Shown one piece after another: positions 43,754 to 52,663 of a DNA stretch of 64,000 nucleotides. The notes under the pieces were generated by a model. That model made no database searches and was not told where the DNA came from. It saw only the letters and a program-made list of their open reading frames with translations. A program made the translations under genes and the position numbers. Where the stretch lies: contig NZ_FPBP01000009.1 of the NCBI RefSeq assembly GCF_900116705.1, positions 124,001 through 188,000 of the forward strand. Reading direction: 5' to 3'. The stretch's first letter is position 1. Every line of letters starts with the position of its first letter. This DNA comes from Halomonas korlensis (GTDB taxonomy: Bacteria; Pseudomonadota; Gammaproteobacteria; Pseudomonadales; Halomonadaceae).

Positions 43754-45052
43754 ATGTCTGTTGAAATTGGTTTCTACGGGCTCGCGGCACTCCTGGCCTT
43801 GCTGGCGTTACGCGTTCCCGTGGCGCTGTCGCTGATCATCGTCTCGCTGGTTGGCATCACCGTGATGTTCGGCTGGAACACCGCCATCGGCATGCTGTCG
43901 TCGACGCCCTATGAATTCATCGCCAAGTGGACGCTGAGTGCGGTGCCGATGTTCCTGTTGATGGGCTTCGTGTGTTTCCACACCGGGCTCACCAATGGCC
44001 TGTTCAATGCGGCCAAGGTGGTCTTTCGCTGGCTGCCGGGCGGGGTGGCAATCTCGAGCATCGTTGCCAGTTCCGGCTTCGCCGCGGTCAGTGGCTCGAG
44101 CGTGGCCTGTGCCGCCGCCATGGGACGCATCGCCATTCCCGAAATGGTCAATGGCGGTTACAAGCCCAGCTTTGCCTGCGGCACCATTGCCGCCGGTGGC
44201 ACCATCGGGGCGCTGATCCCGCCGAGCATCCTGATGATCGTCTATGGGGTCTTTGCCCAGGTGTCGATCACTCAGGTCTTTCTGGGAGGTATTACCATCG
44301 GGCTGCTGACCGCGGTCAGCTACAGCGTTGTCATTCTGCTGGTCAGTTGGCTACGCCCGGACATCGTGCCGCGCCAGGCGGTCGATACACGCGATATCAC
44401 CGCCAAACAGGCACTGATCGAGATATGGCCCGTGCTGGTGCTGGGCTTCCTGGTCTTTGGTGGGCTGTTTTCGGGGTTCTTCACGGCGACGGAAGCCGGG
44501 GCGGTAGGGGCGGCCGGCGCGATTCTCATCGGCCTGGTCCTGCGCCGGCTGGATGGCAAGGTGATGAAGGCCGCTCTGCTCGAGACCCTCTCGACCACCT
44601 CGGCGCTGCTGATCATCGGGGTAGGGGCGAGCATGTTCACCTTGTTTCTCAGCCTGAGCGGCCTGGCGGGCTTTATCACCAGTGCGGTCACCGGCTGGGA
44701 TCCGAGCTATCTCCAGCTGATGCTGGTCGTGGTAGTGATCTACCTGTTCCTCGGGCTGTTCATGGAACCGTTTGGCGCCATGTTGGTGACCCTACCGGTG
44801 CTGCTGCCGGTGTTCGAGCTCTACGATGTCAGCCTCATTTGGTTCGGCGTGCTGCTGGTCAAGCTGCTCGAGATCGGCATGATCACCCCGCCGGTCGGTA
44901 TGAACATCTTCGTCATCAAGGGGGTGGCAGGGCAGTACGCCTCGTTGGTGGACATCTTCAAGGGCGTCACGACTTTTCTGATTGCGGATATCGTCGTGGT
45001 TGCCTTAGTGATCTTCTTTCCGCAGATCGTGTTGATCCTGACCGGAAGTTAA
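43754..45052 (+). CDS. TRAP transporter large permease DctM
   Basis: The 432-residue membrane protein has the DctM landmarks VPMFLLMGFVCFHTGL, SGSSVACAAAMGRIAIPEM, LIPPSILMIVYGVFA and late GMITPPVGMNIFVIKGV. It completes the second TRAP system of the window. The CoA-transferase gene starts 16 bases after its stop, so the imported acid is probably handed straight to CoA activation. Confidence 0.93.
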   Translation: MSVEIGFYGLAALLALLALRVPVALSLIIVSLVGITVMFGWNTAIGMLSSTPYEFIAKWTLSAVPMFLLMGFVCFHTGLTNGLFNAAKVVFRWLPGGVAISSIVASSGFAAVSGSSVACAAAMGRIAIPEMVNGGYKPSFACGTIAAGGTIGALIPPSILMIVYGVFAQVSITQVFLGGITIGLLTAVSYSVVILLVSWLRPDIVPRQAVDTRDITAKQALIEIWPVLVLGFLVFGGLFSGFFTATEAGAVGAAGAILIGLVLRRLDGKVMKAALLETLSTTSALLIIGVGASMFTLFLSLSGLAGFITSAVTGWDPSYLQLMLVVVVIYLFLGLFMEPFGAMLVTLPVLLPVFELYDVSLIWFGVLLVKLLEIGMITPPVGMNIFVIKGVAGQYASLVDIFKGVTTFLIADIVVVALVIFFPQIVLILTGS

Positions 45053-45068
45053 TGAATAGGGGGTGATT

Positions 45069-46628
45069 GTGAGCAAGGTAGTCGATGTTCATACGGCAGT
45101 GGGCATGATCAAGCATGACGATACGCTGGTATGGTCCACGGCGGGGCTCAGCGGCTTTGCGGAAGACGTGGCCGCGGCTCTCGAAGCCCGGTTTCTGGAA
45201 ACGGGAGCGCCCCGCAGCCTGACCGTGGCGCACAGCTGCGGTTGTGGTGACGGCAAGGACAAGGGCATGAGCCATCTGGGCCATGAAGGTCTGATCAAGC
45301 GCCTGGTCAGTGGCCATACCGGTATGGCGCCGCGCATGGTGGAGCTCGTCCTCGAGAACAAGATCGAGGCCTATCTGCTGCCGCAGGGCGTGATGGCGCA
45401 TCTCTGGCGACACATCGCCGGCAAGACGCCAGGCGTGATCAGCAAGGTCGGCCTGGGTACCTTTGTCGATCCCCGGCTGGAGGGCGCTAAGGGCAACACC
45501 GCTACCACCGAGGACTTGGTCAAGCTCGTTGAACTGGACGACGAGGAGTGGCTGATGTATCGCACTTTTCCGGTGGATGTGGCGGTCATTCGTGCCACTA
45601 CCGCCGACGAGCGGGGCAACCTGACCCTCGAGCGGGAGGCGATCTTCCTCGAGCAGCTCTCCATGGCCCAGGCGGCCAGGAACAGCGGTGGCATCGTCAT
45701 TGCCCAAGTGGAATACCTGGCCCGTCAAGGCACCCTGCACCCACAGAAGGTCAAGATTCCCGGGGACATGGTCGACTACGTGGTAGTAGCCAAGCCGGAA
45801 AACCACACCCAGACCATGGCGACTTATTTCAATCCTGCCCTGTCGGGCGATCTCAAGATGCCGCTGGGCGGCATCAAGCCCATGCCCCTGGATGCCCGCA
45901 AGGTCATCGCGAGGCGGGCGGCCATGGAGCTGGTGTCGGGGGGGGTGGTCAATCTGGGCATCGGCATGCCCGAGGGCGTGTCCAGCGTGGCAGCCGAGGA
46001 GGGGGTCAGCGAACTAATGACCCTGACCACCGAGCTGGGCACCTACGGCGGCGTACCGGCCAGCGGTGGTGACTTCGCCACCGCCTACAATGCCGAAGCG
46101 ATCATCGATCACGGCTATCAGTTCGACTTCTACGACGGCGGCGGCCTGGATGTGTGCTTCCTGGGGCTGGCCCAGACCGATCATGAAGGCAACCTTAACG
46201 TCAGCAAGTTCGGCAAGAAGGTCGTCGGCCCTGGTGGGTTTATCAATATCAGCCAGAATGCGCGCAAGGTGGTGTTCTGCGGTACCTTCACCAATGGCAG
46301 CAAGATCGAGATCGTCGACAATCGGGTCAATATCCGCGAGGAAGGCAGCCGTCAGAAATTTGTCAATCGCGTCGACCAGATTACCTTCAGCGGCCGCTAT
46401 GCCCAGGAAATCGGCAAGCCGGTGCTGTATGTCACCGAACGCTGCGTGTTCGAGCTCATCGATGGCGAGATCACCCTGACGGAAATCGCGCCAGGCATCG
46501 ATATCCAGCGCGACATTTTCGGAGCAATGGAATTCACTCCCAAGGTCTCACCCGATCTCAAGGAAATGCCCACCGAACTGTTCAAGGAGCAGTGGGGCGG
46601 GCTAAGCGACACTCTGCTAAATAGGTAA
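45069..46628 (+). CDS. Single-chain acyl-CoA:acetate/3-ketoacid CoA-transferase (YdiF/propionate CoA-transferase type)
   Basis: The 519-residue protein fuses the alpha (1-260) and beta (270-519) halves of class I CoA-transferases. The catalytic Glu is E322 in TTELGTYGG. Further landmarks are VWSTAGLSGFAEDV near 22-35, VNLGIGMPEGVS near 294-305 and GGFINISQNARKVVFCGTF near residue 395. It moves CoA between short carboxylic acids by a glutamyl-CoA intermediate. The GTG at 45069 is chosen because AGGGGG lies 6 bases upstream; an in-frame GTG at 45063 is possible. It sits between TRAP permease and thiolase genes, so it probably activates a 3-keto or similar acid. Confidence 0.88.
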   Translation: MSKVVDVHTAVGMIKHDDTLVWSTAGLSGFAEDVAAALEARFLETGAPRSLTVAHSCGCGDGKDKGMSHLGHEGLIKRLVSGHTGMAPRMVELVLENKIEAYLLPQGVMAHLWRHIAGKTPGVISKVGLGTFVDPRLEGAKGNTATTEDLVKLVELDDEEWLMYRTFPVDVAVIRATTADERGNLTLEREAIFLEQLSMAQAARNSGGIVIAQVEYLARQGTLHPQKVKIPGDMVDYVVVAKPENHTQTMATYFNPALSGDLKMPLGGIKPMPLDARKVIARRAAMELVSGGVVNLGIGMPEGVSSVAAEEGVSELMTLTTELGTYGGVPASGGDFATAYNAEAIIDHGYQFDFYDGGGLDVCFLGLAQTDHEGNLNVSKFGKKVVGPGGFINISQNARKVVFCGTFTNGSKIEIVDNRVNIREEGSRQKFVNRVDQITFSGRYAQEIGKPVLYVTERCVFELIDGEITLTEIAPGIDIQRDIFGAMEFTPKVSPDLKEMPTELFKEQWGGLSDTLLNR

Positions 46629-46694
46629 ACCCTGGTAGGTCGCTTGCCTCAGCCCGAGGCGGGCGATACTCGGTCGACACGACAGGAGTCCACA

Positions 46695-47885
46695 ATGTTC
46701 AAGAATGCCTTTATCCCCTATGGCGGCTATTACAGCAGTCCCTTCTGCAAGTGGCAGGGCAGTTTCGCCAACACTAATTCGATCGAGCTGGGAGCGGCCA
46801 CTAGCAAGCGCTGGCTGGCCAGCCGGGATATCGATCCCGCCTTATTTGACTACCTCTATCTTGGTGTATCAGTGGGTCAGAAGGCCATCTTCTATGGGGC
46901 GCCCTGGGCAGCATCACTCATCGGGGCAGAAGGAATTCCTGGGCAGAATGTTACCCAGGCCTGTGCCACCTCGACTACTGCAGTTTTCAATGCTGCGTCA
47001 GCCGTCGAGACCGGCAGCTTCGAGGCCACCTATTGCCTGCTTTCGGACCGGACGTCCAACGCCCCCCACACCATCTGGCCTAATCCGATGGGCCCGGGGG
47101 GCGAGGTGATCGCCGAGAACTGGAACATGGACAACATCGCCGCCGACCCGGCCACCGGCAAGGACATGTTGACCACGGCCGAGAATGTCGCACGCGAGCA
47201 CGGTTTCACCCGTGAGCAGGCTGATGAGCTGACCCTGCGGCGCTATGAGCAGTATGCCGAGGCTTTGGCCGAAGACCGTGCCTTCCAGAAGCGCTACATG
47301 TTCTCGGTCGCGGTGCCGGTTTCTCGTAAGGAAACCAGGCTGGTCGAAGCCGATGAGGGCGTGACGCCGACCACTGCAGAAGGACTGGCAAAGCTGCGTA
47401 CCGTGCAGCCCGATGGCATTCATACCTTCGGATCCCAGACCCATCCAGCGGACGGCAATGCCGGGATCATCGTTACCACCCGCGAGCGAGCGGCCGAGTT
47501 TAGCACCGATCCGGGCCTGGTGGTGCAGGTGCTCTCCTACGGCCATGCGCGCACCAAGCCGGCCCATATGCCGATGGCGCCGGCCTCGGCGGCCCAGCGA
47601 GCCCTGGACCAGGCGGGCCTGAGCATAGGCCAGATCACCACGATCAAGAATCACAGCCCTTTCATCGTCAATGATCTGCACCTGGCCAAGGCCATGGGCC
47701 TGGATGCCACCCAGTTCAACAACTACGGCACCTCGCTGGTATTTGGCCATCCCCAGGGGCCGACCCTCGGGCGTCTACTGATTGAAGCGATCGAGGAAAC
47801 TGCTCTCAAGGGCGGTGGCTATGCCCTGGTAACTGGCTGTGCGGCGGGCGACTCCGCAGCAGCGCTGGTCGTCAAGGTGGGGTGA
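46695..47885 (+). CDS. Thiolase-family acyltransferase with variant active-site motif
   Basis: The 396-residue thiolase-fold protein has the nucleophile Cys90 (TQACATSTT), His352 in GHPQGPTLG and the acid/base Cys382 in GCAAGDSAA. The NEAF motif of biosynthetic and degradative thiolases, whose Asn helps bind the acyl oxygen, is replaced by NHSPF (N319-F323). An active enzyme is likely because all three key residues remain, but its acyl-CoA specificity probably differs. ATG at 46695 follows ACAGGAGTC. In this operon it would thiolyse the 3-oxoacyl-CoA made by the CoA-transferase. Confidence 0.85.
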   Translation: MFKNAFIPYGGYYSSPFCKWQGSFANTNSIELGAATSKRWLASRDIDPALFDYLYLGVSVGQKAIFYGAPWAASLIGAEGIPGQNVTQACATSTTAVFNAASAVETGSFEATYCLLSDRTSNAPHTIWPNPMGPGGEVIAENWNMDNIAADPATGKDMLTTAENVAREHGFTREQADELTLRRYEQYAEALAEDRAFQKRYMFSVAVPVSRKETRLVEADEGVTPTTAEGLAKLRTVQPDGIHTFGSQTHPADGNAGIIVTTRERAAEFSTDPGLVVQVLSYGHARTKPAHMPMAPASAAQRALDQAGLSIGQITTIKNHSPFIVNDLHLAKAMGLDATQFNNYGTSLVFGHPQGPTLGRLLIEAIEETALKGGGYALVTGCAAGDSAAALVVKVG

Positions 47886-48025
47886 TTCAGTAGGGGCACT
47901 AAGAGCAGTGGGCAGGTCGGGGTACCTGTCCTTGGCAAGGCAAGGGAACACACGTTCTATTTAGGACGACTCCTATCATGGCTCTTTGGATAGAGCCTTT
48001 AACACCAAGAATGTATGGAGAAAAG

Positions 48026-49099
48026 ATGCACTTTAAGAACAAACTCGCATTTGCCGTTGCAGTGGCTTCCATGTCCTCGCAGCTTCATGCTTTTGAGGTC
48101 GCAGAAGTCGACGGCACGACTTTCAGCGTCGGTGGCTACGTCAAGGCGGAGGGCATTTTCAATGACCCTGACGGTGGGGATCGTTCCTTTGACGGTACTG
48201 CCCGCCAGTCGCGACTCAATTTCGAGGTCGATAGTTATGTTCAAGGTCACGATGTGACGGCCTTCGTGGAGGGGGACTTCTGGGATAATGCCACTGACAC
48301 AGCCGATAGCAGTTACGCCATGCGTTTGCGTCATGCCTTCATAAAGGTCGATAACCTGACGCTTGGCCAGACTTGGAACGGCCAGTTCTTCGCCAATGCG
48401 CCATTTGATGTCGAAATTCTGGATTTCTATGGAACGGGGATCGGTAGCGTCGCCGGCAGTGGGGCCGTCGTCCGACCGGATCTCGTCCTGCACTATACGC
48501 CTGGTGGCTTTCGATTCACCTTCCAGGACCCGATTTATAGTGATGCCGACATGCCGGACCTGGTGGCGTCCTACACGCACCGCACCGAGGCCGGTCATGC
48601 GTTCAATGTTGCTGCCACCGGACGCGAAGTACAAACGGGTGTCGATGATTCGGAGTTCGGGGCCGCTGTCTCCCTGGCCGGTAAGCTTAACCTTGGCAAC
48701 ACTGCACTTTCCCTGAGTGGCTATACGGGGGAAGGCAATAACGTGTACGCCGGGTGGGGGTATAACGGTGCGGCAGCTCCGGCTCCCGACTCTGCTTTTG
48801 AGAGCAGAGGTGAGGTCGATGCGTCAGGTGGGCTGGTCAGCACCACAGGCTTGACCGCGGGTGTCAGCCACCGCTTCACCGAGAGTCTTCGTGGCAACAT
48901 TCGCTATGGGCAGGTGAAGGCCGATGAGGTCTCGGCAACGGTCGAGGACGATACGCTTCAGTTCACGAATGTTAACCTGATCTATACATATCTGCCTGGC
49001 CTGGACTTCGGTATCGAATGGCGAGATCGTAATGCAGGGACAATGCCGCTGCGTCCCGGCGGCCAGCAAGTCGAAATGATGGCCATGTATAAGTTTTGA
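48026..49099 (+). CDS. DcaP-like trimeric outer-membrane porin
   Basis: The 357-residue precursor has a signal peptide (NKLAFAVAVASMSSQLHA-FE) and then the DcaP pattern: FSVGGYVKAEGIFN, ARQSRLNFEVDS, MRLRHAFIKVDNLTLGQTWNGQFF. The C-terminus ends in Phe (MYKF), the outer-membrane beta-barrel signature. DcaP of Acinetobacter passes dicarboxylates and aromatic acids. ATG at 48026 follows TATGGAGAAA; 16 upstream in-frame residues are not signal-like. It lies after the thiolase gene and likely brings the TRAP ligand across the outer membrane. Two hairpin terminators follow. Confidence 0.88.
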   Translation: MHFKNKLAFAVAVASMSSQLHAFEVAEVDGTTFSVGGYVKAEGIFNDPDGGDRSFDGTARQSRLNFEVDSYVQGHDVTAFVEGDFWDNATDTADSSYAMRLRHAFIKVDNLTLGQTWNGQFFANAPFDVEILDFYGTGIGSVAGSGAVVRPDLVLHYTPGGFRFTFQDPIYSDADMPDLVASYTHRTEAGHAFNVAATGREVQTGVDDSEFGAAVSLAGKLNLGNTALSLSGYTGEGNNVYAGWGYNGAAAPAPDSAFESRGEVDASGGLVSTTGLTAGVSHRFTESLRGNIRYGQVKADEVSATVEDDTLQFTNVNLIYTYLPGLDFGIEWRDRNAGTMPLRPGGQQVEMMAMYKF

Positions 49100-49112
49100 T
49101 AGGATGGTTTTT

Positions 49113-49135
49113 GGGTGATTTATCACCCTTGTTTT
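49113..49135 (+). terminator. Intrinsic terminator after porin gene
   Basis: GGGTGA-TTTA-TCACCC is a perfect 6-bp stem with tetraloop, followed by TTGTTTT. It lies 14 bases after the porin stop. Confidence 0.85.
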
Positions 49136-49143
49136 GATCGTTT

Positions 49144-49190
49144 AAAGGCGAGTCACCGACCGGTAAGACGTTCGATGATTCGCCTTTTTT
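49144..49190 (+). terminator. Second hairpin with T-run after porin gene
   Basis: AAAGGCGA and TCGCCTTT (49144-49151, 49180-49187) form an 8-bp stem with a long 28-base loop, followed by more T residues. It may back up the first terminator. Confidence 0.5.
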
Positions 49191-49294
49191 ATATGCTGGG
49201 GAGTGCATATTAGGCTCATGGTGAGGTGTGAGTTGGAGGTGGAAATCGCACTTCGGAATCGATGTGTCGCCCCTTTAGTCATTGAGGTGAGTTT

Positions 49295-50035
49295 ATGAAG
49301 TTATTTGAACGTGTGGCTGTGGTAACTGGCGCGGGACGTGGCCTGGGGGCGGCCATGGCCAGACGTCTGGCCGAGGATGGGGCCCGGGTGGTGATCGTGG
49401 ATATCAACGGCGAGGATGCCGAGCGCGCGGCTGTGGAACTAGTTCAGGATGGCCATGAGGCCGTGGCGGAAGCCTGTGATGTCACCAGCCGGCAGCAGGT
49501 CGCTGAGGTGATGCAGCGCGTCAATGAGCGATTCGGGCGATTGGATATCCTGGTCAACAATGCCGGCATCACCCGGGATGCCTCCTTCTTCAAGATAACC
49601 GATGACCAGTGGCGCACGGTGCTTGATGTCAACCTGACCTCGATGTTCATCTGCACCCAGGAAGCCGCGCGCTACATGGTGGAGAAGCAGTCAGGACGCG
49701 TCATCTGCATCAGCTCGCTCTCCGGCAACGAAGGTAACTTCGGCCAGGCCAACTACTCGGCCGCGAAGGCAGGGGTGATCGGTTTCGTCAAGAGCTTGAG
49801 CAAGGAACTCGCGCGCAAGGGAGTGTTGATCAACGCTGTCTCACCCGGCTTCATCGAGACTGAGATGACCGTTCAGATTCCCGAGAAGGTTCGCGACAAG
49901 CTGATCGCGCGGGTCCCCCAGGGGCGTGGCGGTCAGCCGGAGGAGGTGGCCGGGGTGGTGGCCTTCCTGTGCTCCGACGATGCCGCCTACGTGAATGGTC
50001 AGACTCTGAACGTCAATGGCGGGATGTATGTATAA
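49295..50035 (+). CDS. SDR-family oxidoreductase, FabG/PhaB-like 3-oxoacyl-CoA reductase or dehydrogenase
   Basis: The 246-residue classical SDR has TGAGRGLGAAMARRL, NNAG (NNAGITRDASFFKI), catalytic Tyr and Lys in ANYSAAKAGVIGF, and SPGFIETEM. Asp36 after strand 2 (VVIVDINGED) suggests NAD(H) preference. The pattern is that of FabG/PhaB, so a 3-hydroxyacyl/3-oxoacyl pair is the likely reaction. It lies 195 bases after the porin and terminators, so it probably has its own promoter, but its position suggests a role with the thiolase module, for example 3-hydroxyacyl-CoA to 3-oxoacyl-CoA. Confidence 0.86.
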   Translation: MKLFERVAVVTGAGRGLGAAMARRLAEDGARVVIVDINGEDAERAAVELVQDGHEAVAEACDVTSRQQVAEVMQRVNERFGRLDILVNNAGITRDASFFKITDDQWRTVLDVNLTSMFICTQEAARYMVEKQSGRVICISSLSGNEGNFGQANYSAAKAGVIGFVKSLSKELARKGVLINAVSPGFIETEMTVQIPEKVRDKLIARVPQGRGGQPEEVAGVVAFLCSDDAAYVNGQTLNVNGGMYV

Positions 50036-50323
50036 GGAACCTTGTGATTTCTGCTATGGCGATCTGAAATTTGTGAACATCTGCCTGGTACCATAGGTTC
50101 ACAGCGTCGAACACTTCGCGTGCGATTTTTCGGCTTATCCGACGATCCAGCGCGCCGCAGCCAACTGTCGTGCGTCGTGCCCCGGCCTTCCGGCAGGCGG
50201 CACCGGAGGCGCAGCCGCTCGCTGAACAACCGGCGGACCAACGAAGCGGGCACGGCATAAGGTATGACACCTCGCCGTGCCCGCTTTCATGCTGCCAAAC
50301 ATAACAAGATCAAGGAGGACCGA
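50036..50323. other. Intergenic region before the Bcr/CflA exporter gene
   Basis: This GC-rich stretch of 288 bases contains no convincing gene, terminator or repeat that I can see. The predicted ORFs on the minus strand (for example 50013-50270) overlap the SDR end and have no family character. Confidence 0.5.
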
Positions 50324-51547
50324 GTGCTCCGGCTGACTTCCCCTGCCACCATCATCGTCCTGGCCGCACTGACGGCCCTGGGCCCCCTGGCCACCGACAT
50401 GTACCTGCCAGCAATGCCGGTCATGGCCGAAGCGCTGAATACCGGGCCCGACCAGGTCCAGCTGACCCTGAGCCTCTACATGGCAGGCTTCGCCATGGCC
50501 CAACTTTTCTGCGGACCGATCTCCGATCGCTTCGGGAGGCGCCCGGTGATGATCGCCGGCTTTACCCTCTTCCTGGCTGCCAGCCTGCTTTGCGCCTTCG
50601 CCCCCAGCATTGAATGGCTGCTGGCCGGTCGCTTTCTGCAGGCCTTTGGGGGTGCCGCCGGTCCGGTCCTGGGGCGCGCCGCGGTGCGCGATATCTACGG
50701 CCCGGTGGAGGCCGGCCGCGTCCTCTCCTACATGGCCAGCACCATGGCGATGGCCCCTGCCTTGGCTCCGGTGGTGGGAGCGGGGCTGCTGCTGTTCTTC
50801 GGCTGGGAGTCGGTGTTCCTGCTGCTGGCGGTCTATGCCGCAATCATGCTTCTGATCCTGGCGCTGCTGATGCCCGAACCGCTGCCCGCCGATCGCCGCC
50901 AGTCAGTGGCCCCCAGGGTGATTCTCGCCAACTATCGCATGCTGTTGACCCAGCGCAGCTTCGTCGGCTATACGCTGATCAACGCCAGCGGTTTTTCCGG
51001 CCTCTTCGCCTTCCTCTCCGGCTCCTCATTCGTACTGATCGAGTACATGGGGCTCTCCCCCTTCCAGTACGGGATCGGCTTTATCCTGATCGTGGCGGGG
51101 TTCTTCTCCGGCACCCTGTTCAGCGGCCGCTACAGCCACCGACTGGGACGCGACCGTTTGCTGCTGATGGCCACCCTGATGTGTACGTTTGCCGGCACCA
51201 CTATGGCACTCCTCGCAATAGGCGGCGTCCACCAGCCCTGGGCAGTGGTCGGCCCGCACATCCTGTTCCTGTTCGGCTTCGGGATCGTGATGCCGCAGAG
51301 CATGGCCGGCGCACTGGCACCGAATCCTCAATGTGCCGGCTCGGCCTCATCGCTCTTCGGCTTCCTGCAGATGACCATCGCCGCCCTAGGTGGCGCTCTG
51401 GTCGGCCAGTTCCACGACGGAACATCGCGTACAATGGCCATCACCATCGCATTGGGTGGGGGCGTTTCGCTTGCGGCCTATCTGAGATTGATCAGGCCGT
51501 GTAGGAGGGAGGCTCGCATCTCGCGTGCAAACTGTCGGCAAGGATAG
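50324..51547 (+). CDS. MFS multidrug exporter, Bcr/CflA family
   Basis: The 407-residue protein has 12 hydrophobic segments and the Bcr/CflA signature: ALGPLATDMYLPAMPVMA at the N-terminus, GPISDRFGRRPVM (motif A), and RFLQAFGGAAGPVLGRAAVRDIY. These proton-driven exporters remove chloramphenicol- or bicyclomycin-like drugs and some amino acids. GTG at 50324 is preferred over ATG at 50264 because AGGAGG lies 5 bases before it and the MFS N-terminus begins there. It is not clearly tied to the catabolic genes and lies next to IS debris. Confidence 0.88.
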   Translation: MLRLTSPATIIVLAALTALGPLATDMYLPAMPVMAEALNTGPDQVQLTLSLYMAGFAMAQLFCGPISDRFGRRPVMIAGFTLFLAASLLCAFAPSIEWLLAGRFLQAFGGAAGPVLGRAAVRDIYGPVEAGRVLSYMASTMAMAPALAPVVGAGLLLFFGWESVFLLLAVYAAIMLLILALLMPEPLPADRRQSVAPRVILANYRMLLTQRSFVGYTLINASGFSGLFAFLSGSSFVLIEYMGLSPFQYGIGFILIVAGFFSGTLFSGRYSHRLGRDRLLLMATLMCTFAGTTMALLAIGGVHQPWAVVGPHILFLFGFGIVMPQSMAGALAPNPQCAGSASSLFGFLQMTIAALGGALVGQFHDGTSRTMAITIALGGGVSLAAYLRLIRPCRREARISRANCRQG

Positions 51548-51663
51548 GCTCATTAGCATCTCGCGACGGGTCATCACCCTGCCACGACGAAGAACCAATC
51601 AATTTGTGGGCCCATGTTCTACATGTTCGGATATTTCGGCCCGCTGCCGCCCTCCGGCGCCAC

Positions 51664-52262
51664 CTAGGTGTGTAAGCCCACCAGGTTGTTCACGGAAAGG
51701 CCCAGCCGGCTAACCGGAGGGTGGTAATCCAAACTGGCATGCGGCCGATGCCAGTTGTATTGGTGCAGCCAGGCCAGCAGCTTCTGGCCTCGTTGCTCCG
51801 AGCTCTCGTAGGACCGCGCATAGGCCCACTCGCGCAAGGCAGTTTGAATGAACCGCTCTGCCTTGCCATTGGTACGTGTGGGGTATATGGCCGGGGTGCG
51901 TTTGTGCGTTAGCCCCAGGCGCCGGCACAAGCGGCGGAATACCCTGGATTTGTAGCAGCCACTGTTGTCAGTCAGGACACGGCTGAAGCGAACCCCAAAC
52001 CCCCGGTAATAGCGCACGGCGTCCAGCAGCGCGTTACACGCGCTCCAGCCGGTTTCATCGGGGTAGAGGGTGCCGAAGGCCACCCGTGAGTGATCGTCGA
52101 TTGCGATGTGGACATACTCCCCCCCCAGCGCCAGGCGTGTTCTGCTGGCGATCGCCGGTTACTCGATGTCCCAGTCGTTCGAAGCGTCCCAGCTTCTTGA
52201 TATCCAGTTGCAGGAGATCCCCAGGCGCATCGTGCTCGTAGCGGTTGTCGGGTCTTGCCGGT
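51664..52262 (-). pseudogene. IS481-family transposase remnant (5'-truncated, frameshifted)
   Basis: On the minus strand, 52262-52130 gives PDNRYEHDAPGDLLQLDIKKLGRF, containing the first catalytic Asp. The frame then shifts at a run of eight G (minus strand; 52129-52136) and continues as EYVHIAIDDHSRVAFGTLYPDETGW... to LSVNNLVGLHT-stop at 51664, holding the second Asp and the Glu (NGKAERFIQ). About 120 N-terminal residues are missing at the junction with the IS66 remnant. It cannot make a full transposase unless the G-run is used for slippage, which the truncation makes moot. Confidence 0.85.
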
Positions 52263-52302
52263 GACATTAGGTGCCCACGTAACAATAGATGGGCACTTAA
52301 TT

Positions 52303-52620
52303 ATGACTTCCCCAAACACCGAGCGTGAGATCCGTCGCCGCCGTCGCTACGCCCCGTCGTTCAAGGCCAAGAGCGTCGCGGCCTGCTTGCAGGGCGATAC
52401 CTCCATTGCCCAGGTTGCCCTGCAACACGGGCTCAATACCAACCTCGTCCAGACCTAGCGCAAGGCGAAGCGCCTGAGCCAGCTACCGGCCGTGCCGGAC
52501 TTCGTGCCCCTGCCGGTGCCGCCAGCAGAAGCCATTCTGCCAACATCGCCCTCCACCGCTGGCGAGATCTGCATCGAGCTGCCCTCATCACGGGCACGAT
52601 CACCGTACGCTGGCCGGTGA
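52303..52620 (+). pseudogene. IS66 tnpA with internal TAG
   Basis: The frame begins MTSPNTEREIRRRRRYAPSF and has the HTH stretch VAALQHGLNTNL-like sequence of IS66 TnpA. Codon 52 (52456-52458) is TAG where a Trp (TGG) is expected; reading continues in the same frame to TGA at 52618-52620 (RKAKRLSQLPAVPDFVPLP...). Full length would be 105 residues. Confidence 0.85.
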
Positions 52621-52663
52621 GTGAGGCAGCTCAGTGTAGCCACTGGCTGAAGGGGCTGCTGGG

